Of a stretch of 64,000 nucleotides of DNA, positions 34,099-42,831 are shown one piece after another (position 1 is the first letter of the stretch; every line of letters starts with the position of its first letter). Location: contig NZ_BTPM01000001.1 of NCBI RefSeq assembly GCF_036245475.1, positions 2,046,001 through 2,110,000 of the forward strand. Reading direction: 5' to 3'. The notes beneath the pieces were generated by a model that was not told the origin of the DNA, searched no databases, and saw only the letters and a program-made list of their open reading frames with translations. Position numbers and translations under genes: made by a program. The DNA comes from Vibrio sp. 10N. Its GTDB lineage: Bacteria; Pseudomonadota; Gammaproteobacteria; Enterobacterales; Vibrionaceae.

Positions 34099-35436
34099 TC
34101 ATTTAAGAGGAGCTGCGTTGCGATTAACAGGGTATCGGGTTTTTGATATTTTTACCGCCCTAGGCCGATTTGGCTTAGGGCGTTTGTCTATGAAGAGGAT
34201 AGACAAATCACCTCGAAGGCTCTTTAGGCGTTTCGGCGTGTTACCTAAAGATACCGCTCTACTCATCACTTTGAGCTGGCTGGCTATAAATTGGCAAGCA
34301 TACTTAAAGCTTATTTCATTGGGTAAGCGTCCGTGTTCAACGGCGGCTTGACTAGCTTCTCGTCTCACCAAGTTATAACCGAGTAGCAGTCCCCATAACT
34401 CTTGATAGACAAGCTCGACTGTTTTGCTTCTCAACACTAAAGCGTTATGTTGCATCGAACTCTTGATGTCACGATAACCTAATTCGATCTCCCACCTTTC
34501 ATGATAAAGCTTTGCCACGGATTGAGCATCGTACTTATCTCTAGGAAGAGAGGTAAACACCGTCTTGGATTTACCTTGGACCTCGTAAGTGACCGCCCTG
34601 ACTGTCCATTTCTCAGGAAGACTAGGGTTCTGCTTACGAGCCTGCGGTGAGGTCTTCATCTCCACAAGCATGTCACTGCTTTCTTTATCGTCTAGTAGGG
34701 TGTATTTGACTCCTTTCTTTGCAGGGAGAAGCCAGTGTCTATTTATTCCACTGTTTTGGAGAGAAAGTAGTAAATCTGCGCCATAAAAACCTTTGTCCAG
34801 TAACGTCACAGAGTTGTCTGGTAAAGCGTTGATGAAGGGCATCGCTAGAGGAATTTCACCTCGGCGATAAGGGCTTATCGCTGCATCAACGATGACATGA
34901 GAGCGAACGTTCATCATGGTCACAACCCTCAATACTGGATGAGGTGTTTGTCTATTGCTAGACGTATTACCAGAGCCAAAATGTTCTCTTAGTTCGGGTG
35001 TATCAGCTGTTCTAAAAAGAGCACCATCTACAGCAAAAACCTGTAGGCCTTGCCAAGTATCATCAGGGTATCGCTCAAGCCCCCATGTTTTTCCGCATTG
35101 CTTAAACAGCCATTCTGGTGCTGTTTTACCTAAGCGCTGTCTTGCTTGGGTTAAAGCACTCTTTGCCAGCAGTTCTTCATCAGCAAGGCCATCAGCACAG
35201 ACGTTCATTCTCCGTGCGACTTCGGCAATGGGTTCATTACGGAAAAAAGCCATACCAACAATTAACCACAAAACCATATCACTCGGTAATCGGCGTCGAC
35301 GGATTGTCGCCTTATCAGACAGAGAGGCTGCTTTAACGACCCTCTCATCCGGAATGTGTTCAGAGAAGGTGGTGAGTTGGGCGATATCAACAGGGTTTTC
35401 TTCGAGGAAATCGGCAAAACAGTTTTGAATAGACAT
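34099..35436 (-). CDS. IS4-family transposase
   Basis: This 445-residue DDE transposase cuts and joins the element's ends. Catalytic residues are D137 (FAVDGALF), D214 (LLDKGFYG) and E318 in the Y-x2-R-x3-E-x6-K signature (Y311, R314, E318, K325), the hallmark of the IS4 family. The length is near that of E. coli IS4. A perfect 12-bp hairpin lies just upstream of the ATG and would hide its ribosome site in read-through transcripts. No frameshift is seen. Confidence 0.95.
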   Translation of the reverse strand: MSIQNCFADFLEENPVDIAQLTTFSEHIPDERVVKAASLSDKATIRRRRLPSDMVLWLIVGMAFFRNEPIAEVARRMNVCADGLADEELLAKSALTQARQRLGKTAPEWLFKQCGKTWGLERYPDDTWQGLQVFAVDGALFRTADTPELREHFGSGNTSSNRQTPHPVLRVVTMMNVRSHVIVDAAISPYRRGEIPLAMPFINALPDNSVTLLDKGFYGADLLLSLQNSGINRHWLLPAKKGVKYTLLDDKESSDMLVEMKTSPQARKQNPSLPEKWTVRAVTYEVQGKSKTVFTSLPRDKYDAQSVAKLYHERWEIELGYRDIKSSMQHNALVLRSKTVELVYQELWGLLLGYNLVRREASQAAVEHGRLPNEISFKYACQFIASQLKVMSRAVSLGNTPKRLKSLRGDLSILFIDKRPKPNRPRAVKISKTRYPVNRNAAPLK

Positions 35437-35440
35437 AAAA

Positions 35441-35470
35441 AATCGGAAACCTATAAACAGGTTTCCGATT
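35441..35470 (-). promoter_or_regulatory. Translation-blocking hairpin before the transposase
   Basis: AATCGGAAACCT and AGGTTTCCGATT form a perfect 12-bp stem with a 6-nt loop ending 4 bp before the transposase ATG. In RNAs starting outside the element it would mask the start region, as known for IS10 and related elements; the role here is inferred. Confidence 0.6.
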
Positions 35471-35519
35471 GTCTCTCATCAGAAGGATCGGTCAACCGAT
35501 CCTTATCTGATCTACATTG

Positions 35520-35531
35520 CGCTAATTAGCG
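35520..35531. repeat. Target-site duplication, right copy
   Basis: This is the direct repeat of 34078-34089 (CGCTAATTAGCG) at the right end of the IS4-family element, 36 bp after the gnd stop codon. Confidence 0.85.
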
Positions 35532-35566
35532 AGGCTTAATAGTAAGTACTTTACGTGTCGAACTAA

Positions 35567-37015
35567 TTACACATCGTACGTCGTTGACGCTGTGTCACCG
35601 CCTGTACCAGTCCAGTTTGTGTGGAAGAATTCACCACGTGGACGGTCAGTACGCTCGTAAGTGTGAGCACCGAAGTAGTCACGTTGAGCTTGAAGCAGAT
35701 TAGCTGGTAGACGTGCTGTAGTGTAACCGTCTAGGAAAGACAGCGCTGAAATCGTGCATGGCATTGGGATGCCCGCTTCTAGAGATTTCGCTGCTACTTT
35801 ACGCCACGCCGCTAGGCTGCTTTGTAGGATGTTCTTGAAGTACTCATCAGAACCCAGGAATGCGATATCTGGGTTCGCTTCGTACGCATCACGGATGTTA
35901 CCTAGGAATGCAGAGCGGATGATACAGCCACCACGCCACATTAGTGCAACGTTACCGTAGTTTAGATCCCAACCGTTCTCGTTTGATGCTTCACGCATTA
36001 GCATGAAACCTTGAGCGTACGAGATGATCTTAGAAGCTAGTAGCGCTTGACGAAGTGCATCAACCCACTCTTGCTTGTCACCTTCTACTGGTGTGATTGT
36101 CTTACCGAATAGAGACTCAGCTTCAACGCGCTGGTCTTTAAGAGCAGACAGACAACGAGAGAATACAGACTCAGAGATAAGCGTTAGTGGAATACCTAGG
36201 TCTAGTGCGTTGATACCAGTCCATTTACCCGTGCCTTTTTGGCCCGCAGTATCAAGGATCTTCTCGACTAGTGGCTCGCCGTCTTCATCTTTATAGCCAA
36301 GGATATCAGCAGTGATTTCTACTAGGTAGCTGTCTAGTTCAGTCTTGTTCCAGTCAGCAAACACTGCCTGCATTTCGTCAGCAGACATCCCTAGACCGTC
36401 TTTCATGAACTGGTACGCTTCAGTGATCAACTGCATGTCGCCGTATTCGATACCGTTGTGTACCATTTTAACGAAGTGACCTGCACCATCGTTACCAACC
36501 CAGTCACAGCAAGGCTCACCAGCGTCAGTTTTTGCAGAGATACCTTGGAAGATAGGCTTAACCGCTTCCCAAGCTTCAGCCGCGCCGCCTGGCATGATTG
36601 AAGGACCGAAACGAGCACCTTCTTCACCACCTGAAACACCAGTACCGATGAAGTGGATGCCTTTCTCACGGCACTCTGCAACGCGACGGTTTGTGTCTGG
36701 GTAGTTTGTGTTGCCGCCATCAATAATGATGTCACCTTTGTCTAGTAGGGGTACTAGCGCTTCGATGAACTTATCGACAACGTCACCAGCACGTACCATC
36801 AGCATCACTTTACGTGGCGTTTCTAGCTTCTCAACTAGCTCTTCTAGTGAGTATGCGCCAACGATGTTAGTGCCTTTTGCTGGACCTTCTAGGAACTCGT
36901 CAACTTTTGCAGCAGTACGGTTGTGAGCCACAACTTTAAAGCCATGGTCATTCATGTTTAGGATAAGGTTCTGACCCATTACCGCCAGACCAATTACACC
37001 AATATCACCTTTCAT
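35567..37015 (-). CDS. gnd: 6-phosphogluconate dehydrogenase (decarboxylating)
   Basis: This 482-residue NADP-dependent enzyme converts 6-phosphogluconate to ribulose-5-phosphate in the oxidative pentose phosphate pathway. It has the nucleotide-binding start IGVIGLAVMGQNL, the substrate motif TGVSGGEEGARFGPSIMPGG near 128, catalytic lysine and glutamate in HFVKMVHNGIEYGDM near 185, and the C-terminal ANLLQAQRDYFGAHTYER. ATG 37015 follows GAGAGA and matches the family; upstream methionines are in-frame. It lies 95 bp after zwf. Its terminator is split by an insertion sequence. Confidence 0.97.
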   Translation of the reverse strand: MKGDIGVIGLAVMGQNLILNMNDHGFKVVAHNRTAAKVDEFLEGPAKGTNIVGAYSLEELVEKLETPRKVMLMVRAGDVVDKFIEALVPLLDKGDIIIDGGNTNYPDTNRRVAECREKGIHFIGTGVSGGEEGARFGPSIMPGGAAEAWEAVKPIFQGISAKTDAGEPCCDWVGNDGAGHFVKMVHNGIEYGDMQLITEAYQFMKDGLGMSADEMQAVFADWNKTELDSYLVEITADILGYKDEDGEPLVEKILDTAGQKGTGKWTGINALDLGIPLTLISESVFSRCLSALKDQRVEAESLFGKTITPVEGDKQEWVDALRQALLASKIISYAQGFMLMREASNENGWDLNYGNVALMWRGGCIIRSAFLGNIRDAYEANPDIAFLGSDEYFKNILQSSLAAWRKVAAKSLEAGIPMPCTISALSFLDGYTTARLPANLLQAQRDYFGAHTYERTDRPRGEFFHTNWTGTGGDTASTTYDV

Positions 37016-37110
37016 CATTCTCTCCATCAATTCGGCAACTTAACTTGCTGCTTTGAAATTTTTGGTCGTGCCAAGTTGTGCAGCTCTCCCAGCGCGACAT
37101 AATTTTTTGA

Positions 37111-38613
37111 TTACAGTTCGCAGTAATCTGTATCTGTCAGGTTCTTACAAGGGAAGCGCCATGCGCGACCGTCGTTTTGAAGCAGCTGATCACACTCTTT
37201 AGGCCCCCAAGTACCACATGCATAGCCAAATAGCGCTTGTGGGTCTTGCTTGAAGTCCAAGATTGGTTGTACAAACTCCCAACACGCTTCAACTGCGTCA
37301 CTGCGGGCAAACAGCGTCGCATCACCATTTAACGCATCAAGAAGAAGACGCTCGTATGCAGTGAGCATTTGCGTTTCTTGAAGTGACGCATAGTGGAAGT
37401 TCATCTTCACTTCTTTTGCATTAAAACCAGCACCCGGCTCTTTTAAGCCAAAGCTCATTTGAATGCCCTCATCCGGCTGAATACGAATGATCAGTTTGTT
37501 TTCTGGCGCATCTTTACCAAACACTGGGTGCGGCGTTTGTTTAAAGTGAATCACAACTTCAGTCACACGTGTTGGCAAACGTTTACCTGTGCGCACATAA
37601 AAAGGCACGCCATTCCAACGCCAGTTGTCGATAAACATCTTCAAACCAACGTAGGTTTCCGTACGTGAATCATCCGCCACGCCATTTTCGTCACGGTAGC
37701 TTGGAAGGAACTGGCCGCGAACGTTCGATTCTGTGTATTGACCCAATACAAGGTTGTTACGCAAATCGTCATCAGATAATGGACGCAGGCATTGCAGCAC
37801 CTTAACCACTTCGTTACGGATCGCGTCAGCATTAATTTGTGCCGGAGATTCCATACCCACCATCGCTAGCACTTGTAGCAAGTGGTTTTGGAACATATCG
37901 CGCACCGCGCCAGAGCCATCGTAGTAACCACCACGCTCTTCAACACCAAGGAATTCCGCGCCAGTGATTTCGACATAGTCAACGTACTGGTGGTTCCAAA
38001 GCGGCTCAAACATCGCATTCGAAAAACGCAGAACAAGAAGGTTCTGAACCGTTTCTTTACCAAGGTAATGGTCGATACGATAGATTTGGTGCTCTTGGAA
38101 GTGCTCGTGGATCTCTTTATCGAGCTTACGAGCTGACGCTAGGTCATAACCGAATGGCTTTTCGATAATGAGGCGTTTCCAGCCTTGGCTTTCATCATTA
38201 AGACCGTGAGCAGCAAGGCTCGCTGGAATAATGCTGTAAAGGCTTGGCGGCGTCGCCAAATAGAATAGCGTGTTACGTTGTTCAAAGCCGTATTGGTCAG
38301 CAACGTCATCAAGGCGGGTCGCGAGTTTCGCGTAGTCTTGAGTATCTGAGGTATCAATCGCTTGATAGTGAAGATGGTTACAAAATGCGTCGAGCGTTTC
38401 TGGCTCGGTTTTTTCCATCTCTTGCAATGAAGCTTTTAGCTTCTCGCGGTATGACTCATCACTATACTGGGTGCGGCTGACGCCAAGGATAGCAAATGAT
38501 TTTGGCAGCTGGTCGCTGGCATACAAATGGTAAAGAGCAGGAATCAACTTACGATACGTAAGATCGCCTGAAGCACCAAAAATAACGATGCTACTGTTTT
38601 CAGGTATTACCAT
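37111..38613 (-). CDS. zwf: Glucose-6-phosphate 1-dehydrogenase
   Basis: This 500-residue enzyme oxidises glucose-6-phosphate to 6-phosphogluconolactone with NADP. The Rossmann [11 protein letters not shown] is near 14, the active-site motif [13 protein letters not shown] near 178, and [16 protein letters not shown] near 333. The gene heads an operon with gnd. The lactonase gene pgl, usually between them in vibrios, is absent from the 95-bp gap. No regulator site was identified. Confidence 0.97.
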   Translation of the reverse strand: MVIPENSSIVIFGASGDLTYRKLIPALYHLYASDQLPKSFAILGVSRTQYSDESYREKLKASLQEMEKTEPETLDAFCNHLHYQAIDTSDTQDYAKLATRLDDVADQYGFEQRNTLFYLATPPSLYSIIPASLAAHGLNDESQGWKRLIIEKPFGYDLASARKLDKEIHEHFQEHQIYRIDHYLGKETVQNLLVLRFSNAMFEPLWNHQYVDYVEITGAEFLGVEERGGYYDGSGAVRDMFQNHLLQVLAMVGMESPAQINADAIRNEVVKVLQCLRPLSDDDLRNNLVLGQYTESNVRGQFLPSYRDENGVADDSRTETYVGLKMFIDNWRWNGVPFYVRTGKRLPTRVTEVVIHFKQTPHPVFGKDAPENKLIIRIQPDEGIQMSFGLKEPGAGFNAKEVKMNFHYASLQETQMLTAYERLLLDALNGDATLFARSDAVEACWEFVQPILDFKQDPQALFGYACGTWGPKECDQLLQNDGRAWRFPCKNLTDTDYCEL

Positions 38614-38941
38614 CTTTTTTCCTTAGACAATGGGGGCAATTGTTTAGCGGACGCCAATGTTAACAGCGTGCTAGATAAAAAGAAAATAAGTTTTGCCTAT
38701 AAGAAAGATAGGTAAATTCGTTAGATATATAAGCTCCGACCAGTTAGGTTTGGCAAACCAATCGTCATTAATAAACTAGTAGCACATACAGAAAGATAGA
38801 ACCGAGCAACCAAGCGATTACTCTCACGTTGTGAGCAAAACAGACCACATTCCTTCGTCAACTATGTCAGACTCCAATATAATATAAAGATAACTTGCCC
38901 TAGCGCAGAGACTTAACACTACTAAGTGAAGAGAAGTAAAC
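38614..38941. other. Divergent intergenic region between zwf and sdaA
   Basis: This 328-bp region must hold the promoters of both genes. It contains GGTTTGGCAAACC (38747-38759) and CTCACGTTGTGAG (38823-38835), both short palindromes, and a TATAAT box upstream of sdaA (38878-38883). No open frame or RNA is convincing. Confidence 0.45.
38855..38883 (+). promoter_or_regulatory. Likely sdaA promoter
   Basis: A consensus -10 box TATAAT (38878-38883) lies 17 bp from a weak -35 box TCGTCA (38855-38860), 58 bp upstream of the sdaA start codon. The match is good at -10 only. Confidence 0.45.
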
Positions 38942-40312
38942 ATGCTTTCAATATTCGACATCTACAAAGTTGGCGTCGGCCCTTCAAGTTCACATACTAA
39001 CGGCCCAATGATCGCTGGCTATCAGTTCACAACGTTAATCGCAGACCAACTCGATAACGTGCAAAGAGTGCAAATTGATCTTTATGGTTCACTCTCTTTA
39101 ACTGGTATCGGCCACCATACTGATCGTGCCACTATTCTAGGTCTACTTGGAAACAAACCCGACACCATTAAGATTTCAAGTGCCAATCAAGCAATGAGAA
39201 AAGCGATCAATGAAGGTGAACTGCCTCTTTCGGGCACTCACAACATCGTTTTCAACTACAAAACCGATATGCTGTTTCATGAAGAAAACCTTCCTCTCCA
39301 CGAAAATGGCATGACCATCTCTGCGTTTGATGGCGAAGGCAATCGTATTGGTTTTGAAACCTATTACTCTATTGGCGGCGGCTTTATCGCTACAGAACAT
39401 GAGCTACAACACGGCAAAGATGAGCAAGACGTCAACGTTGAATACCCTTTTACCAGTGCCGATGAAATGCTCGCTCTGGCTGAAAAAAATGGTATGAGTC
39501 TTGGTGGTTTGGTGCTTCGTAACGAGCTCGCGTTTAAAGACATCGAAGATATTAACGCAAAAACCGAACAAATTTGGCGTGTAATGACACGCTGTATGGA
39601 ACGTGGCTTTGAAACAGAAGGTATTTTAGACGGTGGTCTAAATGTCACACGCCGCGCACCCAATCTTCTTAAGAAGCTCGAAGCGAATGCAGCGATTGAA
39701 AACGATCCTATGGAAGTCATGGACTGGATTAACTTGTTCGCTTTTGCTGTCAGTGAAGAGAACGCGGCAGGCGGTCAGGTAGTTACCTCGCCGACAAACG
39801 GCGCAGCCGGCGTCATCCCAGCGGTTCTGATGTACTACCACAGATTCATCAAAGAGCTCGACACTAAGCAGCTTAAAGACTTCCTCGCGGTATCGGGTGC
39901 GATTGGTATCTTGTACAAAACCAATGCATCTATCTCAGGTGCTGAAGTCGGTTGTCAGGGCGAAGTGGGCGTGTCTTCTTCCATGGCAGCAGCAGGTCTT
40001 ACAGCACTTCGTGGCGGCAGTAATGAGCAAATGTGCATCGCTGCAGAAATCGCTATGGAGCATTCGCTGGGTATGACTTGTGACCCTATCGGTGGTTTAG
40101 TGCAAGTCCCATGTATTGAGCGAAATGCGATGGGCGCGATGAAAGCCATTAACGCTTCACGTATGGCGCTTAAGCGCACAAGCAAGTGCCTAATCTCTCT
40201 CGATAAAGTCATTGATACCATGTACCAAACGGGTAAAGACATGAACAAGAAATATCGCGAGACCTCTCAGGGTGGTTTGGCGTTGATTCATTTAGCGCCG
40301 CCTTGCGAATAA
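38942..40312 (+). CDS. sdaA: L-serine dehydratase (iron-sulfur type)
   Basis: This 456-residue [4Fe-4S] enzyme deaminates L-serine to pyruvate and ammonia. Landmarks are the N-terminal VGPSSSHTNGPM near 12 (the SSHT segment), the cluster-binding cysteines in AEVGCQGEVG near 341, LGMTCDPIGGLVQVPC near 378-393, and ERNAMGAMKAINASRMAL. Single-chain form (beta and alpha domains fused) as in E. coli SdaA. It stands alone with its own promoter and terminator. Confidence 0.97.
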   Translation: MLSIFDIYKVGVGPSSSHTNGPMIAGYQFTTLIADQLDNVQRVQIDLYGSLSLTGIGHHTDRATILGLLGNKPDTIKISSANQAMRKAINEGELPLSGTHNIVFNYKTDMLFHEENLPLHENGMTISAFDGEGNRIGFETYYSIGGGFIATEHELQHGKDEQDVNVEYPFTSADEMLALAEKNGMSLGGLVLRNELAFKDIEDINAKTEQIWRVMTRCMERGFETEGILDGGLNVTRRAPNLLKKLEANAAIENDPMEVMDWINLFAFAVSEENAAGGQVVTSPTNGAAGVIPAVLMYYHRFIKELDTKQLKDFLAVSGAIGILYKTNASISGAEVGCQGEVGVSSSMAAAGLTALRGGSNEQMCIAAEIAMEHSLGMTCDPIGGLVQVPCIERNAMGAMKAINASRMALKRTSKCLISLDKVIDTMYQTGKDMNKKYRETSQGGLALIHLAPPCE

Positions 40313-40363
40313 TCGTGGCTCAGCGAACCACCATGAAACAGCGCAACATCGTGCTTTAGCATA

Positions 40364-40394
40364 AAACGGCTGCCTTTAAGGCGGCCGTTTTTTT
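40364..40394 (+). terminator. Terminator after sdaA
   Basis: AAACGGC and GCCGTTT close a stem extended by GCCTT/AAGGC with a T-G wobble; eight or more Ts follow. It is about 50 bp after the stop codon. Confidence 0.88.
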
Positions 40395-40502
40395 TCCCTA
40401 GAATGCAACGTTATGTTTTGTTCGATTTTTGACTGGAAAACACAGTAATTGTCATCAAACCACGATACGCTTTTTCACTACCCGATGAACAAGGAACAGA
40501 TC

Positions 40503-41123
40503 GTGAATAGCACGTCGATAAAAAATGTGGTCTTTGATGTAGGGAATGTGATTGTTCGATGGTCACCTGTCGAGATCGTCAATTTGACCTTTGGCACGCA
40601 AGGCGACGCCTCCCACCAGCGAGCAAAGCTGATTTTCCAAAGTGACACCTGGCTAGAGCTCAACAAAGGCAATCTCACCGAAGAAGAAACGAAAGTGCGC
40701 TACCAATCTGAGCTAGGGTTGACTCGTGATGAGTGTGACCGCCTCTTTTACTATGTGAAAGAAACGCAGATTTTATTGTATGGCACGCTCGCTCTGATAA
40801 GGCAGCTAAAACAAGCCGGCTACCGTATTTTCGCACTTACTGATAATGTTCATGAGATTGTTACCCACCTTAAACAGCGCTACGATTTCTGGACTCTGTT
40901 TGAACATGCCACCGTTTCTGCTGAGCTTGGAGTGCTAAAACCCTGCGATGACATCTATCAAGCACTACTTAGTCACAATAAGCTGAAAGCGAGTGAAACC
41001 GTGTTCCTTGATGACATGCCCTACAATGTCGATGGAGCACTGAAAAACGGCATGCATGCCATTCAATTTGTCAGTGCAGAGCAAGCAGGCAGCTCACTGC
41101 GTAAGCTTGGTTTGGTATTTTAA
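40503..41123 (+). CDS. HAD-family hydrolase, YihX-like
   Basis: This 206-residue phosphatase has motif I VFDVGNVIVRW near 9-19, motif II ALTDNVHE near 112, and VFLDDMPYNVDGA near 167 (motif IV). The DxGN variant and overall order resemble E. coli YihX (alpha-D-glucose-1-phosphate phosphatase). The GTG at 40503 is chosen since AAGGAA lies 6 nt upstream and the length then fits the family; longer starts at 40449 and 40485 lack a site. Substrate is unproven. Confidence 0.82.
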   Translation: MNSTSIKNVVFDVGNVIVRWSPVEIVNLTFGTQGDASHQRAKLIFQSDTWLELNKGNLTEEETKVRYQSELGLTRDECDRLFYYVKETQILLYGTLALIRQLKQAGYRIFALTDNVHEIVTHLKQRYDFWTLFEHATVSAELGVLKPCDDIYQALLSHNKLKASETVFLDDMPYNVDGALKNGMHAIQFVSAEQAGSSLRKLGLVF

Positions 41124-41154
41124 TCGCGCACTATTCACAGCGAGCGAAATCAAA

Positions 41155-41181
41155 AAAGCCAGCGAATATATCGCTGGCTTT
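41155..41181. terminator. Bidirectional terminator
   Basis: AAAGCCAGCGA and TCGCTGGCTTT form an 11-bp stem with a 5-nt loop, flanked by As on one side and Ts on the other. It lies between the HAD gene and the convergent DUF2947 operon and can serve both. Confidence 0.9.
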
Positions 41182-41183
41182 CT

Positions 41184-41657
41184 TTATTTACGCTTACCGA
41201 GTTTTACGGTGCCATCGGTTGAGAACCATAGCGCCTCTGAGCGGCGTCGGCCCAACAGGATTGGACCATCATCGTAAAATAGGAAGTTCTTCCAATAACG
41301 CTTAAACGTCGACCATTTGGTCTCGATGACATTGTACTTTTCATAGCAGAAGTACACCGTCACATCATCTTGCCAATCGATGAATTGCGCTACCGCCTCC
41401 GGCAAGTCATTTTCATCGGCGTCCCACGCCTGCATCCAATCAACTTCGTCCCACCAGTTGTTGTCTTTCATCGGCCAATCTTGGCTGCTCAAACGTTCTG
41501 CATCTGGGCTTTGAGCGCTGATGTTTTCTTTCCAAAACTGCGCAGCACGTGCTTGCGTCATAGGTTTGATTTGGGGCCAGTCAGACTCTGGTACTGGCAT
41601 TGATTGATGAGTAAAAATCCATTTTCTTTGGTATTCATCCAAAGTTGTGTACGACAT
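41184..41657 (-). CDS. DUF2947 family protein
   Basis: This 157-residue soluble protein is rich in tryptophan (13 or so, for example WWDEVDWMQAWDAD) and acidic residues, and matches the DUF2947 type found in vibrios as I recall it. No catalytic motif is seen. It is the last gene of the tyrR operon, 8 bp after the HD-domain gene, and ends at a terminator. Confidence 0.75.
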   Translation of the reverse strand: MSYTTLDEYQRKWIFTHQSMPVPESDWPQIKPMTQARAAQFWKENISAQSPDAERLSSQDWPMKDNNWWDEVDWMQAWDADENDLPEAVAQFIDWQDDVTVYFCYEKYNVIETKWSTFKRYWKNFLFYDDGPILLGRRRSEALWFSTDGTVKLGKRK

Positions 41658-41665
41658 TCAGTTTC

Positions 41666-42256
41666 CTAATTCTTTAACCAGCCATTTTCGACGGCTTCTT
41701 CAATAAGGGATTTTGCTTTATCCCACAGCACTTGTGAACCTTTTTCTATCTTTTGGTTCACCTGAATAGCTTGAGCTGCGGTTACCTCATTCTCAATCCA
41801 GCTTTGTCCTTGATTGTGATAGTTGAGTAACATAGGGATTAGTCTATCGAGCGCTTTGGCAAATTTTGCCTCTGCTGACTCTGCTTGTTCGAACTCGCGC
41901 CAGGTGGCAAACAGCTCTTCGCCTTGTTTATCTGGTAACATACCAAACAATCGCTCCGCCGCTTCCAGCTCTTTTTGCTCTTGTAGCTCTGATGCCTGTG
42001 TATCGTAGACGAATGTATCACCCGCATCGATTTCAACGATATCGTGCAGAAGCAGCATTTTTATCACTTTTGTAATATCCACTGGCTCATTCGCGTGCTC
42101 CTGAAACAGAAGCGCCATCATCGCCACATGCCAGCTGTGTTCGGCACTGTTTTCAAAGCGGCTTTCCGCACTGCGGATACGAGTTCGGCGCAGAACAGAC
42201 TTAAGCCTGTCCAACTCCATCAGTAAGTTCAACTGCTGCTCTAATCTATTGGTCAT
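41666..42256 (-). CDS. HD-domain phosphohydrolase, YfbR/HDDC2-like
   Basis: This 196-residue metal-dependent phosphohydrolase has histidines in SAEHSWHVAMM near 33-41 and the HD pair in LLLHDIVEIDAGD near 70-82. The layout fits the 5'-deoxynucleotidase YfbR/HDDC2 group, which acts on nucleoside monophosphates. ATG 42256 follows AAGGAA and overlaps the stop of rimJ by 4 bp; a longer start at 42307 is in-frame but lacks support. Confidence 0.85.
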   Translation of the reverse strand: MTNRLEQQLNLLMELDRLKSVLRRTRIRSAESRFENSAEHSWHVAMMALLFQEHANEPVDITKVIKMLLLHDIVEIDAGDTFVYDTQASELQEQKELEAAERLFGMLPDKQGEELFATWREFEQAESAEAKFAKALDRLIPMLLNYHNQGQSWIENEVTAAQAIQVNQKIEKGSQVLWDKAKSLIEEAVENGWLKN

Positions 42257-42831
42257 GATTCCTTCCAGTTTGGATTGTGAAGCGCCGTCAGTACATGATC
42301 TTCCCATTGGCCATTGATCAGCAGGTAATCTTTCGCGAAGCCTTCACGCTCAAAACCCATATATTGTAAAACCGCTTCACTGCGTTTGTTATGAGGCATG
42401 TAACTGGCGGAGATACGATGCATATTTTGAAATTCGAACATGTAAGGAATAGCCATGGACAAGGCACGGCGCATATACCCTTGCCCTTGCGCATCTTGAG
42501 CCAGAGAGTAGCCCAAATTGCAGGAGTGAAATGGAAAGCGGACCAAATTACTAAACGACACTGTCCCTTTCATTTCCTTGGTATCCGCATCGAAGATCAA
42601 ACAGTAATAAGCTAAACCAAGCCGATGCAGTTCTTCCAATTTAAGTAACTTATTCGCCCAGGTATCGACCTGAAAGAAGCCTTGCTCTCGCTTGGGCTCC
42701 CACGGCTCTAGAAACTCGCGGTTATCACGAAAGTATTGAGCAACCGTGTAAGCATCAGAGGGGGAAGAGCTTCGAACTAACACATTACCCTCAGAGCGAT
42801 GCAGTTGCACCGCCGAGCTTCTGTCTTCCAT
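42253..42831 (-). CDS. GNAT N-acetyltransferase, RimJ-like
   Basis: This 192-residue acetyltransferase resembles RimJ, which acetylates the N-terminus of ribosomal protein S5. The GNAT motif A shows in AQDAQGQGYMRRALSMAI near 111, and the C-terminal half carries RISASYMPHNKRSEAVLQYMGF. ATG 42831 overlaps the tyrR stop (TAATG) and the 3' end overlaps the HD gene (ATGA), so the unit is translationally coupled. Confidence 0.88.
   Translation of the reverse strand: MEDRSSAVQLHRSEGNVLVRSSSPSDAYTVAQYFRDNREFLEPWEPKREQGFFQVDTWANKLLKLEELHRLGLAYYCLIFDADTKEMKGTVSFSNLVRFPFHSCNLGYSLAQDAQGQGYMRRALSMAIPYMFEFQNMHRISASYMPHNKRSEAVLQYMGFEREGFAKDYLLINGQWEDHVLTALHNPNWKES

Larger units (their letters stand above)
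34090..35519 (-). mobile_element. IS4-family insertion sequence, intact
   Basis: The 1430-bp element has imperfect 18-bp terminal inverted repeats that agree at 14 positions (CAAYGTAGWTCA...TAAG), a 12-bp direct target duplication and one transposase gene. The right end also carries AAGGATCGG and its complement, a hairpin like that I recall in E. coli IS4 ends. Coding, repeats and duplication are all complete, so recent and possibly active insertion is likely. Confidence 0.9.
34071..35537 (-). terminator. gnd terminator split by the insertion sequence
   Basis: Left of the element stands a run of As and GCCT, then CGCTAATTAGCG; right of it CGCTAATTAGCG then AGGCTTAA. With the element and one 12-bp repeat removed, the two sides rejoin as a perfect stem of AAGCCTCGCTAA and its complement, with a U-tract on the minus strand, 30 bp past the gnd stop. 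The insertion therefore removed the natural gnd terminator. Confidence 0.75.

Noticed and set aside
34071..35537. The terminal CGCTAATTAGCG pair as part of the IS inverted repeats
   Set aside because: The sequence is palindromic, so it looks inverted as well as direct; the flanks rejoin as a terminator only if it is the duplicated target.
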